This document shows, one piece after another, positions 6,130 to 14,060 of a stretch of DNA of 33,553 bases. Each line of letters starts with the position of its first letter. The stretch's first letter is position 1. Below the pieces are notes generated by a model. The model was not told the origin of the DNA and ran no database searches. It saw only the letters and a program-made list of their open reading frames with translations. Origin of the DNA: Chloroflexota bacterium. Lineage in GTDB: Bacteria > Chloroflexota > Dehalococcoidia > JACPQF01. Location: NCBI GenBank assembly GCA_016190625.1, contig JACPQF010000043.1:1-33553 (forward strand), written 5' to 3'. The translations under genes and the position numbers were made by a program.

Positions 6130-7554
6130 TCACCTTCCCTTTCTTACCGTTAGCACCGAGCGGCAGCCCTCCCGATCCTCTACGGTGTAGAGCACCGTGC
6201 TCTTCTTGCCCGGCGACCAGCCACGGTCCAGAACAGCCTCACGACGGAAGGTCAGTTCCTCACCCGTCTCCTCATCAGCCAGCCGGCCTATGCCCTTGTC
6301 GGGGCGGTACTCCCGTACGATGCCCCGGTGCTCGACAATAGGGTTTAGGGTGGAGGGTTCAGGGTTTAGGGGCGGCGCTTCCGACGGCTGCGGAGCGATG
6401 CCCTCGGCCCTGGAGGCCAGCGCGTGCGGTTTGGCGACCACCGGTTCCTCTCCCTCCACCCTCAGCCCCTTCACCTCAACCCTAGTTCTCTCACCGTCGA
6501 TGAAGTAGCCGTAACCCGCCGCCGTCTTTGCCCCAGCGCCGAAGCCCGTAAGACCCTTTTTCAGCCACTCGATAGCCTGCTCCTGCGCCCCGCCATCATC
6601 GTTCCCGTGCCAACCCACGGCGAAGAGAAAAGGACTCCGACCGACGGCGAGGAAGGGGATAGGCGTCGGATTCAAATAGTCTGCAGGGGGTACCTGGTTC
6701 TTGCCGTCCTGATAGTAGTCACCAAAATGAACATTCATGATGTCGACTTCCAGTATGGGCGGGACGGCAGGTACGGCGTCAAAGAATACGGCCTGCCCCT
6801 CGGCCTGCGGCGTGCCGAAAACACGGCGGAAAAGGCCTACGCGCTTGGCCACCGACGCTGGCGCACCCTCCCACAAATCCAACACGGCGCTCGCCTTGGT
6901 CTTTGTCTGATCGGACGGCGATCCCCTTTGATTCGCCCTTCCCTCGCCTGATAGCAACCGGTCTTCCAGCTTCTCCAAATCGGTTCGCTCCCCCGCCTTA
7001 CGAATCCTCCTGGCCTCGCTCAGCGGCGCCCGCTTCACTCCGACCGCCTCCCCGATCTCCCACAGGGCCACCATCCGGGCGAGGCCTTTGAGCCCGCTGC
7101 CCGGGATTATAGGAAAGCCGTACAACTGATGGAAGCGGAAGCCGACCTCCAAAGCCGTCTTCTCCCCCAGCCCCGTGATGAACCGCCACTGGGGCATCAT
7201 TCTGAAAGGCTCTGCCGCCCGGCTGCGCACGGTTCCCATCCACCGTTCGATGGCCTGCTGGTGGAATTGCTTCCAAACCCTGTCGGTTTGACACCGCTGC
7301 TGCGCTACCACGATCTTCTGCAGATTGAGCAGTTTGCCGCTCGTCTTCTTTGGCGCTTCAAGGCCCCACGGATCATAGAACCGGATGTAGCGATCGAACA
7401 AGAGACCCACGTTGCCGCACTTATCCAGCCAGGCCACCGCCGCTTTCCTGGTAGCGCTTGGCAAAGGAAGCCCGCCCGGTCCGTCGTCATTCCCTTCCGT
7501 CCCGCTTCGTCCCCTAAACCCTCCGCCACCAACCCCAAGCCTTCCGTCCCTCAT
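6130..7554 (-). CDS. cmr6: Cmr6 RAMP subunit with C-terminal cold-shock-like domain
   Basis: Backbone subunit of the type III-B complex. Residues about 120-355 carry the Cmr6 marks: RFITGLGEKTALEVGF, HQLYGFPIIPGSGLKGLAR (the RAMP substrate loop, 142-160), the FGTPQAEGQAVFFDA block (246-260) and the G-rich C-terminal motif GFGAGAKTAAGYGYF (337-351). A further 120 residues follow, unusual for Cmr6. They comprise a linker (about 358-407) encoded by two heptamer segments and then RGIVREYRPDKGIGRL with EELTFRREAV (410-441), which looks like a cold-shock/S1-type OB fold. The N terminus (LGVGGGGFRGR) is also repeat-derived. ATG 7554 has a GGAGAGGGAG just upstream. The extra domain could bind RNA; that is inference. 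Confidence 0.9.
   Translation of the reverse strand: MRDGRLGVGGGGFRGRSGTEGNDDGPGGLPLPSATRKAAVAWLDKCGNVGLLFDRYIRFYDPWGLEAPKKTSGKLLNLQKIVVAQQRCQTDRVWKQFHQQAIERWMGTVRSRAAEPFRMMPQWRFITGLGEKTALEVGFRFHQLYGFPIIPGSGLKGLARMVALWEIGEAVGVKRAPLSEARRIRKAGERTDLEKLEDRLLSGEGRANQRGSPSDQTKTKASAVLDLWEGAPASVAKRVGLFRRVFGTPQAEGQAVFFDAVPAVPPILEVDIMNVHFGDYYQDGKNQVPPADYLNPTPIPFLAVGRSPFLFAVGWHGNDDGGAQEQAIEWLKKGLTGFGAGAKTAAGYGYFIDGERTRVEVKGLRVEGEEPVVAKPHALASRAEGIAPQPSEAPPLNPEPSTLNPIVEHRGIVREYRPDKGIGRLADEETGEELTFRREAVLDRGWSPGKKSTVLYTVEDREGCRSVLTVRKGR
6341..6484. repeat. Heptamer element H, split, inside cmr6
   Basis: The G-rich arm lies at about 6341-6377 (AATAGGGTTTAGGGTGGAGG) and the C-rich arm at about 6446-6484 (CCTCCACCCTCAGCCCC). 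They are separated by about 70 bp of ordinary sequence encoding VVAKPHALASRAEG. Both arms are in frame and encode the linker between the Cmr6 core and its OB-like tail (KGLRVEGEEP and PLNPEPSTLNP). Confidence 0.8.
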
Positions 7555-7613
7555 CTCCCTCTCCTTCCATCTGTCATCGTCCGTCCCCTCGACCCTATAC
7601 CCTCAACCCTCCG
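7511..7613. repeat. Heptamer element I, decayed, at the cmr5-cmr6 junction
   Basis: Degenerate C-rich units lie at about 7511-7537 (CCTAAACCCTCCGCC), inside the cmr6 start, and better ones at about 7585-7613 (GACCCTATACCCTCAACCC), where the cmr5 TGA stop lies. Only the C-rich arm is recognisable. Confidence 0.6.
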
Positions 7614-7995
7614 TCTCGATCTCCGCCTCGACGAACCGCTTAAGCCACACGAGAAAGCTCATGGCCTCCTCTCCCGCTCGCCGATAATCGCTCACGGAGG
7701 TTTCCTCGTCTATCAGTTTGGTGAGGACGTCGCCGTTCTTCCAGCCTGGCATCCGATCACAAATCCAATTGCCGACATGGGAATAGATGCAGCGATGGGC
7801 TTCACCTTTTTCCCTCTTGGAGCGCCAAAAGGCGAGTGTTTGCCCCAGGCCGTTCGACTGGATATCGGCAGGGGCGCTGCGTGCCAGCGAGCTGTACTCC
7901 CTGCGCATCTTATCATCCCCAGTTCTCTTGATCGCCATGACGCACTCCTGAGCACGGCGAGCCCGAAACTGCTCCATCGTTTGTTTGATGCTCAT
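7603..7995 (-). CDS. cmr5: Cmr5 small subunit
   Basis: Alpha-helical inner-filament subunit of the Cmr complex. The 130 aa contain the family blocks QTMEQFRARRAQECV (5-19), EYSSLARSAPADIQSNGLGQ (33-52) and QTLAFWRSK (52-60). It starts inside the cmr4 stop (ATGA overlap), so it is translationally coupled. The tail ETEG and the TGA stop are encoded by a heptamer unit, so the native end has probably been replaced. Confidence 0.95.
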   Translation of the reverse strand: MSIKQTMEQFRARRAQECVMAIKRTGDDKMRREYSSLARSAPADIQSNGLGQTLAFWRSKREKGEAHRCIYSHVGNWICDRMPGWKNGDVLTKLIDEETSVSDYRRAGEEAMSFLVWLKRFVEAEIETEG

Positions 7996-8927
7996 AACCG
8001 TACCTCCCGGTCGAGGAAGCGGAGGTGGACCAGCCCCCGCCCGGTGGTTTCATCGCCTCCCAGTTGGGTACGACTCCCATCCAGTATACGAATCCTGTCG
8101 AGCACTTCGTCGGCCGTCCACGTCACACCGTTTGTGCTCCGAGTCGCCCCGGCCAAGAGGGGCGAGTACAGCAGAGTCTCGGACGGCAGGTACTCCTCCG
8201 TCCACAGAGCGCCGCTCTGGACGGTCTTGGTGTCCGGCGCTAGCTTTACTCTGGTGACCACCTCGGTGGAAAAGCGAGTGAAGTCCCGGAACTCGTCCTC
8301 CGCCAACACCACCAAGCGAGAAGAGATTCCATTCCGCCAGTAGTCGTACTCCGCCGTCCCTGGCAAAGCGTTCCCGGCGAGCCATCTGGCGATCGCGCCG
8401 ACCCCTTCGTCGACTCTCTTCTCGTAGGAGAACTCCTCGAGCACCACCTGATCGCCGATTGCTAGGGCGCTCCCCGCGGCGACCAGGCACTGCCCTTTCT
8501 CCAGTGGGGCCGGCAATTGCCAGGGTATTGAGAGTCCCGCCGCCAGCGCGTCCCGGCGAAAGCGGGCCAGCACATTGACGCTGGTCGTCCAGGCGAATAC
8601 GCCGGCGAGAGAGCGGACGGGGAACAGGAGGATCTTGGCGTCCCCTGGCGACACGCAACCGGCATAGCTACCACCGCCGTCACCGTCATCTTCAGCCCGG
8701 CCAAAGAGGGCGGCGATCTCAGCGCTCCCCTCCGGCCAGCCGTTCTTCTCTCGAATCGCCGCCCGAAGCCGCCCTTTCAGGCTGGTTCCCTGCACCAGGG
8801 GATAGGCCGTGGCCCTCTCCCGCTGGATTTGGAGGTCGATTCCCCCCATTCCACTGCCGCTGCCGGCGTGGAGAGGCGTTTCCACGTAGAGAAATAGCAA
8901 ATTCGATTTCGTGAACACTCCTACCAC
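7992..8927 (-). CDS. cmr4: Cmr4, target-RNA-cleaving RAMP backbone subunit
   Basis: Cas7-like filament subunit that cuts target RNA at 6-nt intervals. Motifs in the 311 aa: ETPLHAGSGSG (16-26), GIDLQIQRE (29-37) whose D31 corresponds to the catalytic aspartate of Cmr4, QGTSLKGRLRAAIRE (47-61) and LLFPVRSLAGVFAW (about 100-113). The catalytic residue is present, so slicing should be intact. Start is GTG 8927, overlapping the cmr3 end by 7 nt; a second GTG at 8918 is also possible. Confidence 0.95.
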   Translation of the reverse strand: MVGVFTKSNLLFLYVETPLHAGSGSGMGGIDLQIQRERATAYPLVQGTSLKGRLRAAIREKNGWPEGSAEIAALFGRAEDDGDGGGSYAGCVSPGDAKILLFPVRSLAGVFAWTTSVNVLARFRRDALAAGLSIPWQLPAPLEKGQCLVAAGSALAIGDQVVLEEFSYEKRVDEGVGAIARWLAGNALPGTAEYDYWRNGISSRLVVLAEDEFRDFTRFSTEVVTRVKLAPDTKTVQSGALWTEEYLPSETLLYSPLLAGATRSTNGVTWTADEVLDRIRILDGSRTQLGGDETTGRGLVHLRFLDREVRL

Positions 8928-9997
8928 CTTCCTATAAGAAACTGACCAAAGCCGATGTTGCCGCCAAACTCCGATATGCTCTGCAAGCCTTGGGGCGGCG
9001 TCCCCTCAAAGAAGTAGACGCTGCCTGCCGGCACGTAGCGCCGTGCCGGCTTGTGCCTCTTCTTTGCCATGTCGAATCCGCCGAGGACTACCGGCTTCCC
9101 CACTGCTGCTCCCCTGAACACCACGGGAGACCCCAGCAACGCGCTCCAATCGCCGGGTTGCCAGCCCTTAGCAAAAAAGGTCGGCGTGAGAAAGACGACC
9201 TTAAAGCCCATGTCTCCCATACACGGTTCAGGCTGGAGGGTAGGCAAATCCACCATCTCATACCGTGCCCCGTGTCCCTCGCCGCCAAAGGCCATGACTC
9301 CCCGCTGGGGCCACCCGGTCAGTCCATCTACTTCGACGTACAGGCCCACATCATCGCACGGTCGCACCTTTCTTGCCTCGTAGAGCAGCCCCTCCCTCGT
9401 TCCGCGCGTCCGGTCATCCCGGCCGATGCCGAAGCGCGACTCGTATACGAATAGACAGCTCTCGCCGACCGTGCATTCCTTGCTCACTCCTCCTTCCTGG
9501 AGATAGGTTCTCAGGTCGGCTTCTCGCAGCCATTTTCTGCCCTCGCCTCCCCCTCTGGCGGCGGCCGCCGCCCCCTCCGAACCGATGAGGCCGACGCCAT
9601 CGGGTAGGTTCGTTGCTCCCACCGTTCGCCGTGACGGCTGCATGGCCCGAATGCTGCTCTCTTCTACCAGTGCATCTGCCGGCAGCGGGAAAAAGCGCTC
9701 GATAATCCTCTTGCCCCCCCGATGTCCTGTCGCCTTGGCGACGATGGGCCCGCGAAACCGCAGGTGATTGGGCGCGTCAGAACCGGGCGCCCCGATCTCT
9801 CTGTCTATGCGATCGCGGCCGGCGAGATAGTCCGCTAGGGACGCCCCCCTGACGGCCAGATGGTGGGATCGCATCGCCCCTTGGACCACCGTAGGCAGCG
9901 GCGGGAAAACCGATCGCGCCTGATGGTCGCCGCCAAGATCGAAGGGCCGCCCGTCGCGAAAGAGCCAGACGTCGACCGGCTCGACGAAGAGTTTCAT
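8921..9997 (-). CDS. cmr3: Cmr3 RAMP subunit
   Basis: Cas5-like subunit that caps the crRNA 5' handle and contacts Cmr2. At 358 aa it begins with the typical VDVWLFRDGRPFDLGGDH (8-25) followed by FPPLPTVVQGAMRSHHL. It ends with the glycine-rich RAMP loop FGGNIGFGQFLIGRW. The ATG overlaps the cmr2 stop (ATGA). Confidence 0.95.
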   Translation of the reverse strand: MKLFVEPVDVWLFRDGRPFDLGGDHQARSVFPPLPTVVQGAMRSHHLAVRGASLADYLAGRDRIDREIGAPGSDAPNHLRFRGPIVAKATGHRGGKRIIERFFPLPADALVEESSIRAMQPSRRTVGATNLPDGVGLIGSEGAAAAARGGGEGRKWLREADLRTYLQEGGVSKECTVGESCLFVYESRFGIGRDDRTRGTREGLLYEARKVRPCDDVGLYVEVDGLTGWPQRGVMAFGGEGHGARYEMVDLPTLQPEPCMGDMGFKVVFLTPTFFAKGWQPGDWSALLGSPVVFRGAAVGKPVVLGGFDMAKKRHKPARRYVPAGSVYFFEGTPPQGLQSISEFGGNIGFGQFLIGRW

Positions 9998-11733
9998 TCG
10001 TCACCTCCTCTTGCCATAAAGCTGGCCAGCAGTAACCACTCTTTCAGCTCGCCCATACCGTCCCTCTGTCCCTTCTCTGCGTCGCCGGCGTCAAAAGCGT
10101 CGGCCCAAGCCGACAGGCCTTCCGCAGTAGTCCTCGGAGCCGCCCCTTTTGGCGAATGCCGCTTGAGAACCCGCCGGAGCAGTGACAGACGCATCGGGCC
10201 GTCGACCCGACCCAAAGCGGCAACCTCGGCGTCAACCTCGTAGATGAAACCGGCGGCAAGACGCTCTCCCTCCAGATCGCCGACTACCTCTCTGACCGTC
10301 TCCACCGTATCGACGCCTCTTTCTCCCACGTGCCATTTCCCCCCCACTTCCGATCGCTCGCCGCTCCGCTTCAGAATCCGCACGCAGATGGCGTCGCGAC
10401 CGTAGACCTCCTTCGCGTTCCCCACTGCCCCCCGCGCCTCCTCCAGAGCGGCGCCGAGAGGATACAGGTGGTGGGCCAGAGCCAGGCCGCCGCTGCACGT
10501 GAAGGGGAAGTCCAGGCCCTCTTTTCGCTGCATCACAGGACGCATGACGTCGGCGTAGGTATCGGCGAGCTCCTTCGCGGCGGGCAAGGCCTCCTCCAGA
10601 GGAAGCAGGGTCAGGAGGTCGTCGCCCCCGCTATAGACAGGGAAGCCCGAATATCTATTCATGATCCCCTCAACCACCTCGGTAAACCTGCCGAGGCGAC
10701 CGCCGATGGCCTCGTGGTCCGCGCGCGACCGGCAAGTGCCGATATGCTCCCCCATCCGGTCGCCGTCCAGATACAGCACGGCATAGTAGGGGCACGGCCG
10801 CTGGCGGAGGTGCAGGTCCTTCATTTTCCGGTAAAGGGAATCGAGGGCGCGTCTGGCCTCCTTCGCCTCGCCTGTGCCGTAGCTCGCGTTCAGCCGCCGC
10901 GAACTGTAAGTCTCGGCGTACAGCAGATCGCCGTCGAAGGGAAATTCCGGGCCGAAGTGATTCACCTCATAGATCCCATGCCGGCGGAGCGCCTCGCTCA
11001 GAGCGACCAACTCCTTCATTCCCCTGGCCGTGGAAAAGTAGGGGCGAGCGGCGACGCTGCTCACAGAGGGAAAGCGGCTGCTCTCTTCTCCTGCCCATCT
11101 TCTCCCAAAGCGCTTTATCGCGCCGAGGGCGTCCAGTCGCTCTCCCAACTTGATGGTCGACCGCCTATTGGCACCCCCGGCGAAATCGCTCCAGTAGTGC
11201 TGGCCGTCCTTCGTCCCCGTGTGGAGGGCCGCGCGCTGGCCGCTCAAAGAATCCTTCGCTCCTCCTTCCTCGACTTGGGAGAAGTCCCGCGTGCGCTTAC
11301 GCGCCTCGAGTAGCCCAGAGGCTCGCTCGTAGGCCCCCAGGTAGTCGTCTTCCGTGGCACACGGCGCGGTCGCCCAGTAGACTTCCAGATGCTGCTCGAG
11401 TTGCTCCCTCCAAATGCGATTGAAGGTCTTATCCCTGTCGTCGAATTCGACTATCACTCTTTCGCCGACCTCGCCCAGGCGCCGCCTCACTGCCTTCTCC
11501 GCCCGTTCGGCTGCCGCCCTGCCGTCGCCGTCGACAACCACGACAAACTTGTTCGGCAGGCTCGTAGCCATCAAGGAGCGGGGGAAGATGGGCTCTCCTT
11601 GCGCTGCTTCGGCTCCCGCTCGGATCAACTCCACCAGTAGCCTGCTGCCCGCCCACAAATCCCCAGCCCGTCTGGCCTCCTCGATGAAGGACTGCACCGG
11701 GCCAAGAGTAAAGATGAGAATGTCTTTGCTCAT
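9994..11733 (-). CDS. cmr2: Cmr2/Cas10, cyclic-oligoadenylate synthase lacking the HD domain
   Basis: Large subunit of the III-B complex. The 579-aa protein begins directly with the first palm-type domain (IFTLGPVQSFIEEARRAGDL, 7-26), where many Cmr2 proteins have an N-terminal HD nuclease of some 200-300 residues first. No HD motif is present. The metal site of the second palm is intact: LDGDRMG (322-328) and YSGGDDLLTLLP (367-378, GGDD at 369-372). It should therefore make cyclic oligoadenylate but not cut ssDNA through an HD site. The upstream cmr1 frame is continuous into it with an ATGA overlap, so the short form is the real length rather than a missed start. Confidence 0.95.
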   Translation of the reverse strand: MSKDILIFTLGPVQSFIEEARRAGDLWAGSRLLVELIRAGAEAAQGEPIFPRSLMATSLPNKFVVVVDGDGRAAAERAEKAVRRRLGEVGERVIVEFDDRDKTFNRIWREQLEQHLEVYWATAPCATEDDYLGAYERASGLLEARKRTRDFSQVEEGGAKDSLSGQRAALHTGTKDGQHYWSDFAGGANRRSTIKLGERLDALGAIKRFGRRWAGEESSRFPSVSSVAARPYFSTARGMKELVALSEALRRHGIYEVNHFGPEFPFDGDLLYAETYSSRRLNASYGTGEAKEARRALDSLYRKMKDLHLRQRPCPYYAVLYLDGDRMGEHIGTCRSRADHEAIGGRLGRFTEVVEGIMNRYSGFPVYSGGDDLLTLLPLEEALPAAKELADTYADVMRPVMQRKEGLDFPFTCSGGLALAHHLYPLGAALEEARGAVGNAKEVYGRDAICVRILKRSGERSEVGGKWHVGERGVDTVETVREVVGDLEGERLAAGFIYEVDAEVAALGRVDGPMRLSLLRRVLKRHSPKGAAPRTTAEGLSAWADAFDAGDAEKGQRDGMGELKEWLLLASFMARGGDE

Positions 11734-12836
11734 AGCTTCACCTCCAGGTGTCGGCGAAACTCGCCCACGAACTGTTCTATCAAGCCATAATCCGCTGGCG
11801 GCAGAGCTAGAGGCCCTCTAGCCCTCAGCTTCTCACCTTCCGGCAAAAAGGCGGAGCGAAAAAGCGTAGCCACCCCCACATATTGCTTATCTAGACGGGC
11901 GATCTTGAGCCAAAGCGGTGAGGCGCGCCGCTGGTGATTCGAGCCCTGAACGGTAGCCGATCCTAGGCTGGAGTAGCGAAACGGCAAAGGCAGGCCAAAG
12001 ACAGCGCGCTGGACGGTTTCGATCTGGTCGCCGTTTAGCCATGCCGCAACTCTGGCGCTGTCCGGCTGCCGGCGGCTGCGAAACTCCCGCAGCTTGACGC
12101 CGATGGCCTCGACCGCCGCGTCCGCTGTAGCCCAGAGCCTTTCCTCTGCAATGACCCACACCGAGCAATGTTCGGGTTGGATCACGTCAAAGGCCGGCAC
12201 GGCGCCAAGCGAGCCAGAGGGAATATCCCGCGCGAGCCGCTGTCGGATGGTGGTTATGCCCCTTCCCAAGACCTTGGAAAAAGCCTCGGGTGAATCTCCA
12301 TTGGCCAATCGCAAGCCATCGCCTAGATCTGTTGGCTTCGCTCCGAGACTACCTGCCGTGCGCCGGGACCGCGACCCCAATCCTCCGAGCTGCACAAGAA
12401 GCCAAAGGGCAGCACGACCGGCAAACCATCGCCAGTCGTCAGCCTCCACCGGTGAGGCGAGCATCACGTCGAAGCTCTTGTCCCCGCGCACGTATTGCCG
12501 CGGCTGTTCGCCGCTGGCTGCCATGGACCAATATAAGTAGCCTTGTCCCGGTCTTGCGGGTGACTTCTCGTAAGTGCGCCGATCACCGGAGACAATGGAG
12601 GACAACAGACGCACGTTTACTGCGCCCATCCCTTCAGTGCTCCCAAATACGTCGCTTTCCCGTCGCTTCAAAGCTGCGAGATTCTCGCTGCCTATCACCC
12701 CGCCGAGCGCTGCCCGTAGCCAGTAGCGCATTGCCCCCCGCAAGCTCGGCGCCCGCAGCTCAGGCTCGCCGTGGGGATCCGCCCCCGCAAGGAAAAGCGG
12801 AGTAATGGTTTCTAGCGTTAGCTTCAGTTCCTGCAT
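11730..12836 (-). CDS. cmr1: Cmr1 RAMP subunit
   Basis: Tip subunit of the Cmr complex, involved in holding target RNA near the crRNA 3' end. The 368-aa protein starts with LETITPLFLAGADP (8-21) and ELRAPSLRGAMRYWLRA (26-42), characteristic of Cmr1. GGGAGGT lies about 6 nt before ATG 12836. It opens the overlapping chain cmr1-2-3-4-5. About 300 bp with two palindromes separate it from the CARF-HTH gene, so it may have its own promoter. Confidence 0.95.
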   Translation of the reverse strand: MQELKLTLETITPLFLAGADPHGEPELRAPSLRGAMRYWLRAALGGVIGSENLAALKRRESDVFGSTEGMGAVNVRLLSSIVSGDRRTYEKSPARPGQGYLYWSMAASGEQPRQYVRGDKSFDVMLASPVEADDWRWFAGRAALWLLVQLGGLGSRSRRTAGSLGAKPTDLGDGLRLANGDSPEAFSKVLGRGITTIRQRLARDIPSGSLGAVPAFDVIQPEHCSVWVIAEERLWATADAAVEAIGVKLREFRSRRQPDSARVAAWLNGDQIETVQRAVFGLPLPFRYSSLGSATVQGSNHQRRASPLWLKIARLDKQYVGVATLFRSAFLPEGEKLRARGPLALPPADYGLIEQFVGEFRRHLEVKL

Positions 12837-13141
12837 CTGGACCTCCCAAGACGTTTATTGAGCCGCGCCGGCGGTGGCGCAGGCCCCTATTGGGGCCATG
12901 CCCTCCTGCCCGATTGGACCACATGCTAAGCGGTGCATCCGGCAAATTCCCTGCGAATGAAATTCGCAGGCTCATATTGTTAGCCTGCGGATTTTATCCG
13001 CAGGGACTTCGATCTACCACGCGAGGGACTTGGCGGATGAACCACTAAGGCGTGGCGAAGCATAGATCCCACCGATAATCCTAACACCTCGCCTCTGCGC
13101 CCGCATCGCAACCGAGTCACAATGTAGATGGTAACCGGTTC
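12837..13141. other. Non-coding gap upstream of cmr1
   Basis: No supported gene in 305 bp. It holds two 21-bp palindromes (12950-12970 and 12984-13004) and otherwise unremarkable sequence. I see no clear sigma70 promoter. It is the largest gap within the interference genes, so a cmr1 promoter or a processing site could lie here. Confidence 0.6.
12950..13004. repeat. Twin 21-bp palindromes (REP-like pair)
   Basis: Hairpin 1 at 12950-12970 has a perfect 9-bp stem CCTGCGAAT/ATTCGCAGG and loop GAA. Hairpin 2 at 12984-13004 has stem CCTGCGGAT/ATCCGCAGG and loop TTT. They are 13 nt apart and differ at one stem position and the loop. The pair resembles an intergenic REP/REPIN-type element, but could be a tandem operator or RNA processing site. 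No U-tract follows, so a simple terminator is unlikely. Confidence 0.75.
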
Positions 13142-14005
13142 CTATTTCCGATTTGCCTCGTCATTCAGGGCAACATATGGCAGCAGCTCGGAGATCAAAG
13201 TGGAACGGTCGGGCAGACGTTGGGGAAAATCTAACCACTGGCCCAGCTTGGCGTACACGCCAGTGAGCTGGTTAGCTACAGTGCGCTCGCTTTTCTGTAG
13301 CCGGTGGGCGATGGCGGCGTTATCGAACCCTCGACAAGCCAGCATCGATACCTCGCGCTCTGCTGGTGTCAGCCATCTTTCCACGAACTCCCGGCGTCGC
13401 CGCATCGTTTCGCTCTTGGCCAGGGTAGCCTGCCGCCGAATCGCCTCTAGTGGATCCGCCAGCTCGGCAAGACCTCGCAGCGTCATCACGGAGTCGGTCC
13501 AGCGCAGGACTGGAATGGGAACCAGCCGCGCCTGATCTGTGGCGCCCAGATGCATATTCCGCTTGCCGCCCGGCTGCCAGCCCTCGGAGAGCAGATGCCA
13601 CAGGCGGTCATCTTCCCCAAACAGCAACTGAGCTACCACCATTCCGCCCACCGCCATCACTTTGCGTCCACCCGAAACGCAGAGATGGACTAGCCCACCA
13701 GTCCGCTTCACGGCCCCCACCTCTCGGTACAATGTAGGAAGGAGCTCCGACACCTCCCATTCGGTGCGAAAATCCTCGACTATGCCTCCCGGTCCCGTCA
13801 CCGCCACCGCCCGCATTCCGACGCCCGCGTAAACGCCTGCATTGAATTCCGCCGCAAGCCTATCCACGGCCAGCCGGATTGCCTCTCCCCCCGTGTGGAT
13901 GACCACCACCTGCTCGATACGTTGCTTGCGCTCGAGCAGCAGGTCCAGCGTGATTGTCACCACCTGCGCCTCAGTGCCCAGCGTGGCGACCAACACCTGC
14001 TTCAC
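13142..14005 (-). CDS. CARF-LuxR-type HTH protein, predicted cOA-responsive regulator
   Basis: The 287-aa protein has an N-terminal CARF-like Rossmann domain (about 1-165). The first strand is QVLVATLGTEAQVVT (3-17), the strand VVVIHTGG lies at 33-40, and the CARF loop VHLCVSGGRKVMAVGGMVV is at 106-124, close to the NE0113/Csx14-like families. The C terminus (about 211-256) is a LuxR/GerE-type helix-turn-helix: LTPAEREVSMLACRGFDNAA, IAHRLQKSERTVANQLTGVY, AKLG. No HEPN or other nuclease motif is visible. The likely role is to bind cyclic oligoadenylate (or degrade it, as some NE0113-like proteins may) and change transcription. It starts at GTG 14005 with AAGGAG six bases upstream and lies between cas6 and cmr1. 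Confidence 0.85.
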   Translation of the reverse strand: MKQVLVATLGTEAQVVTITLDLLLERKQRIEQVVVIHTGGEAIRLAVDRLAAEFNAGVYAGVGMRAVAVTGPGGIVEDFRTEWEVSELLPTLYREVGAVKRTGGLVHLCVSGGRKVMAVGGMVVAQLLFGEDDRLWHLLSEGWQPGGKRNMHLGATDQARLVPIPVLRWTDSVMTLRGLAELADPLEAIRRQATLAKSETMRRRREFVERWLTPAEREVSMLACRGFDNAAIAHRLQKSERTVANQLTGVYAKLGQWLDFPQRLPDRSTLISELLPYVALNDEANRK

Positions 14006-14017
14006 CCTGATCTCCTT

Positions 14018-14060
14018 CCCCTTAACCCTCTACCCTATACCCTCCACCCTCAACCCTATA
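14018..14060. repeat. Heptamer array J (C-rich arm only)
   Basis: Units CCCTTAACCCTCTACCCTAT and onward lie at the junction of cas6 and the CARF-HTH gene. It encodes the last residues of cas6 (RVEGGGYRVEG) and its TAA stop. No clear G-rich partner arm. Confidence 0.85.

Noticed and set aside
7129-11313. Long plus-strand open frames such as 7129-8343 and 10330-11313, opposite the cmr genes.
   Set aside because: They are antisense to well-recognised Cmr proteins, lack ribosome binding sites and family motifs, and arise from high GC content.
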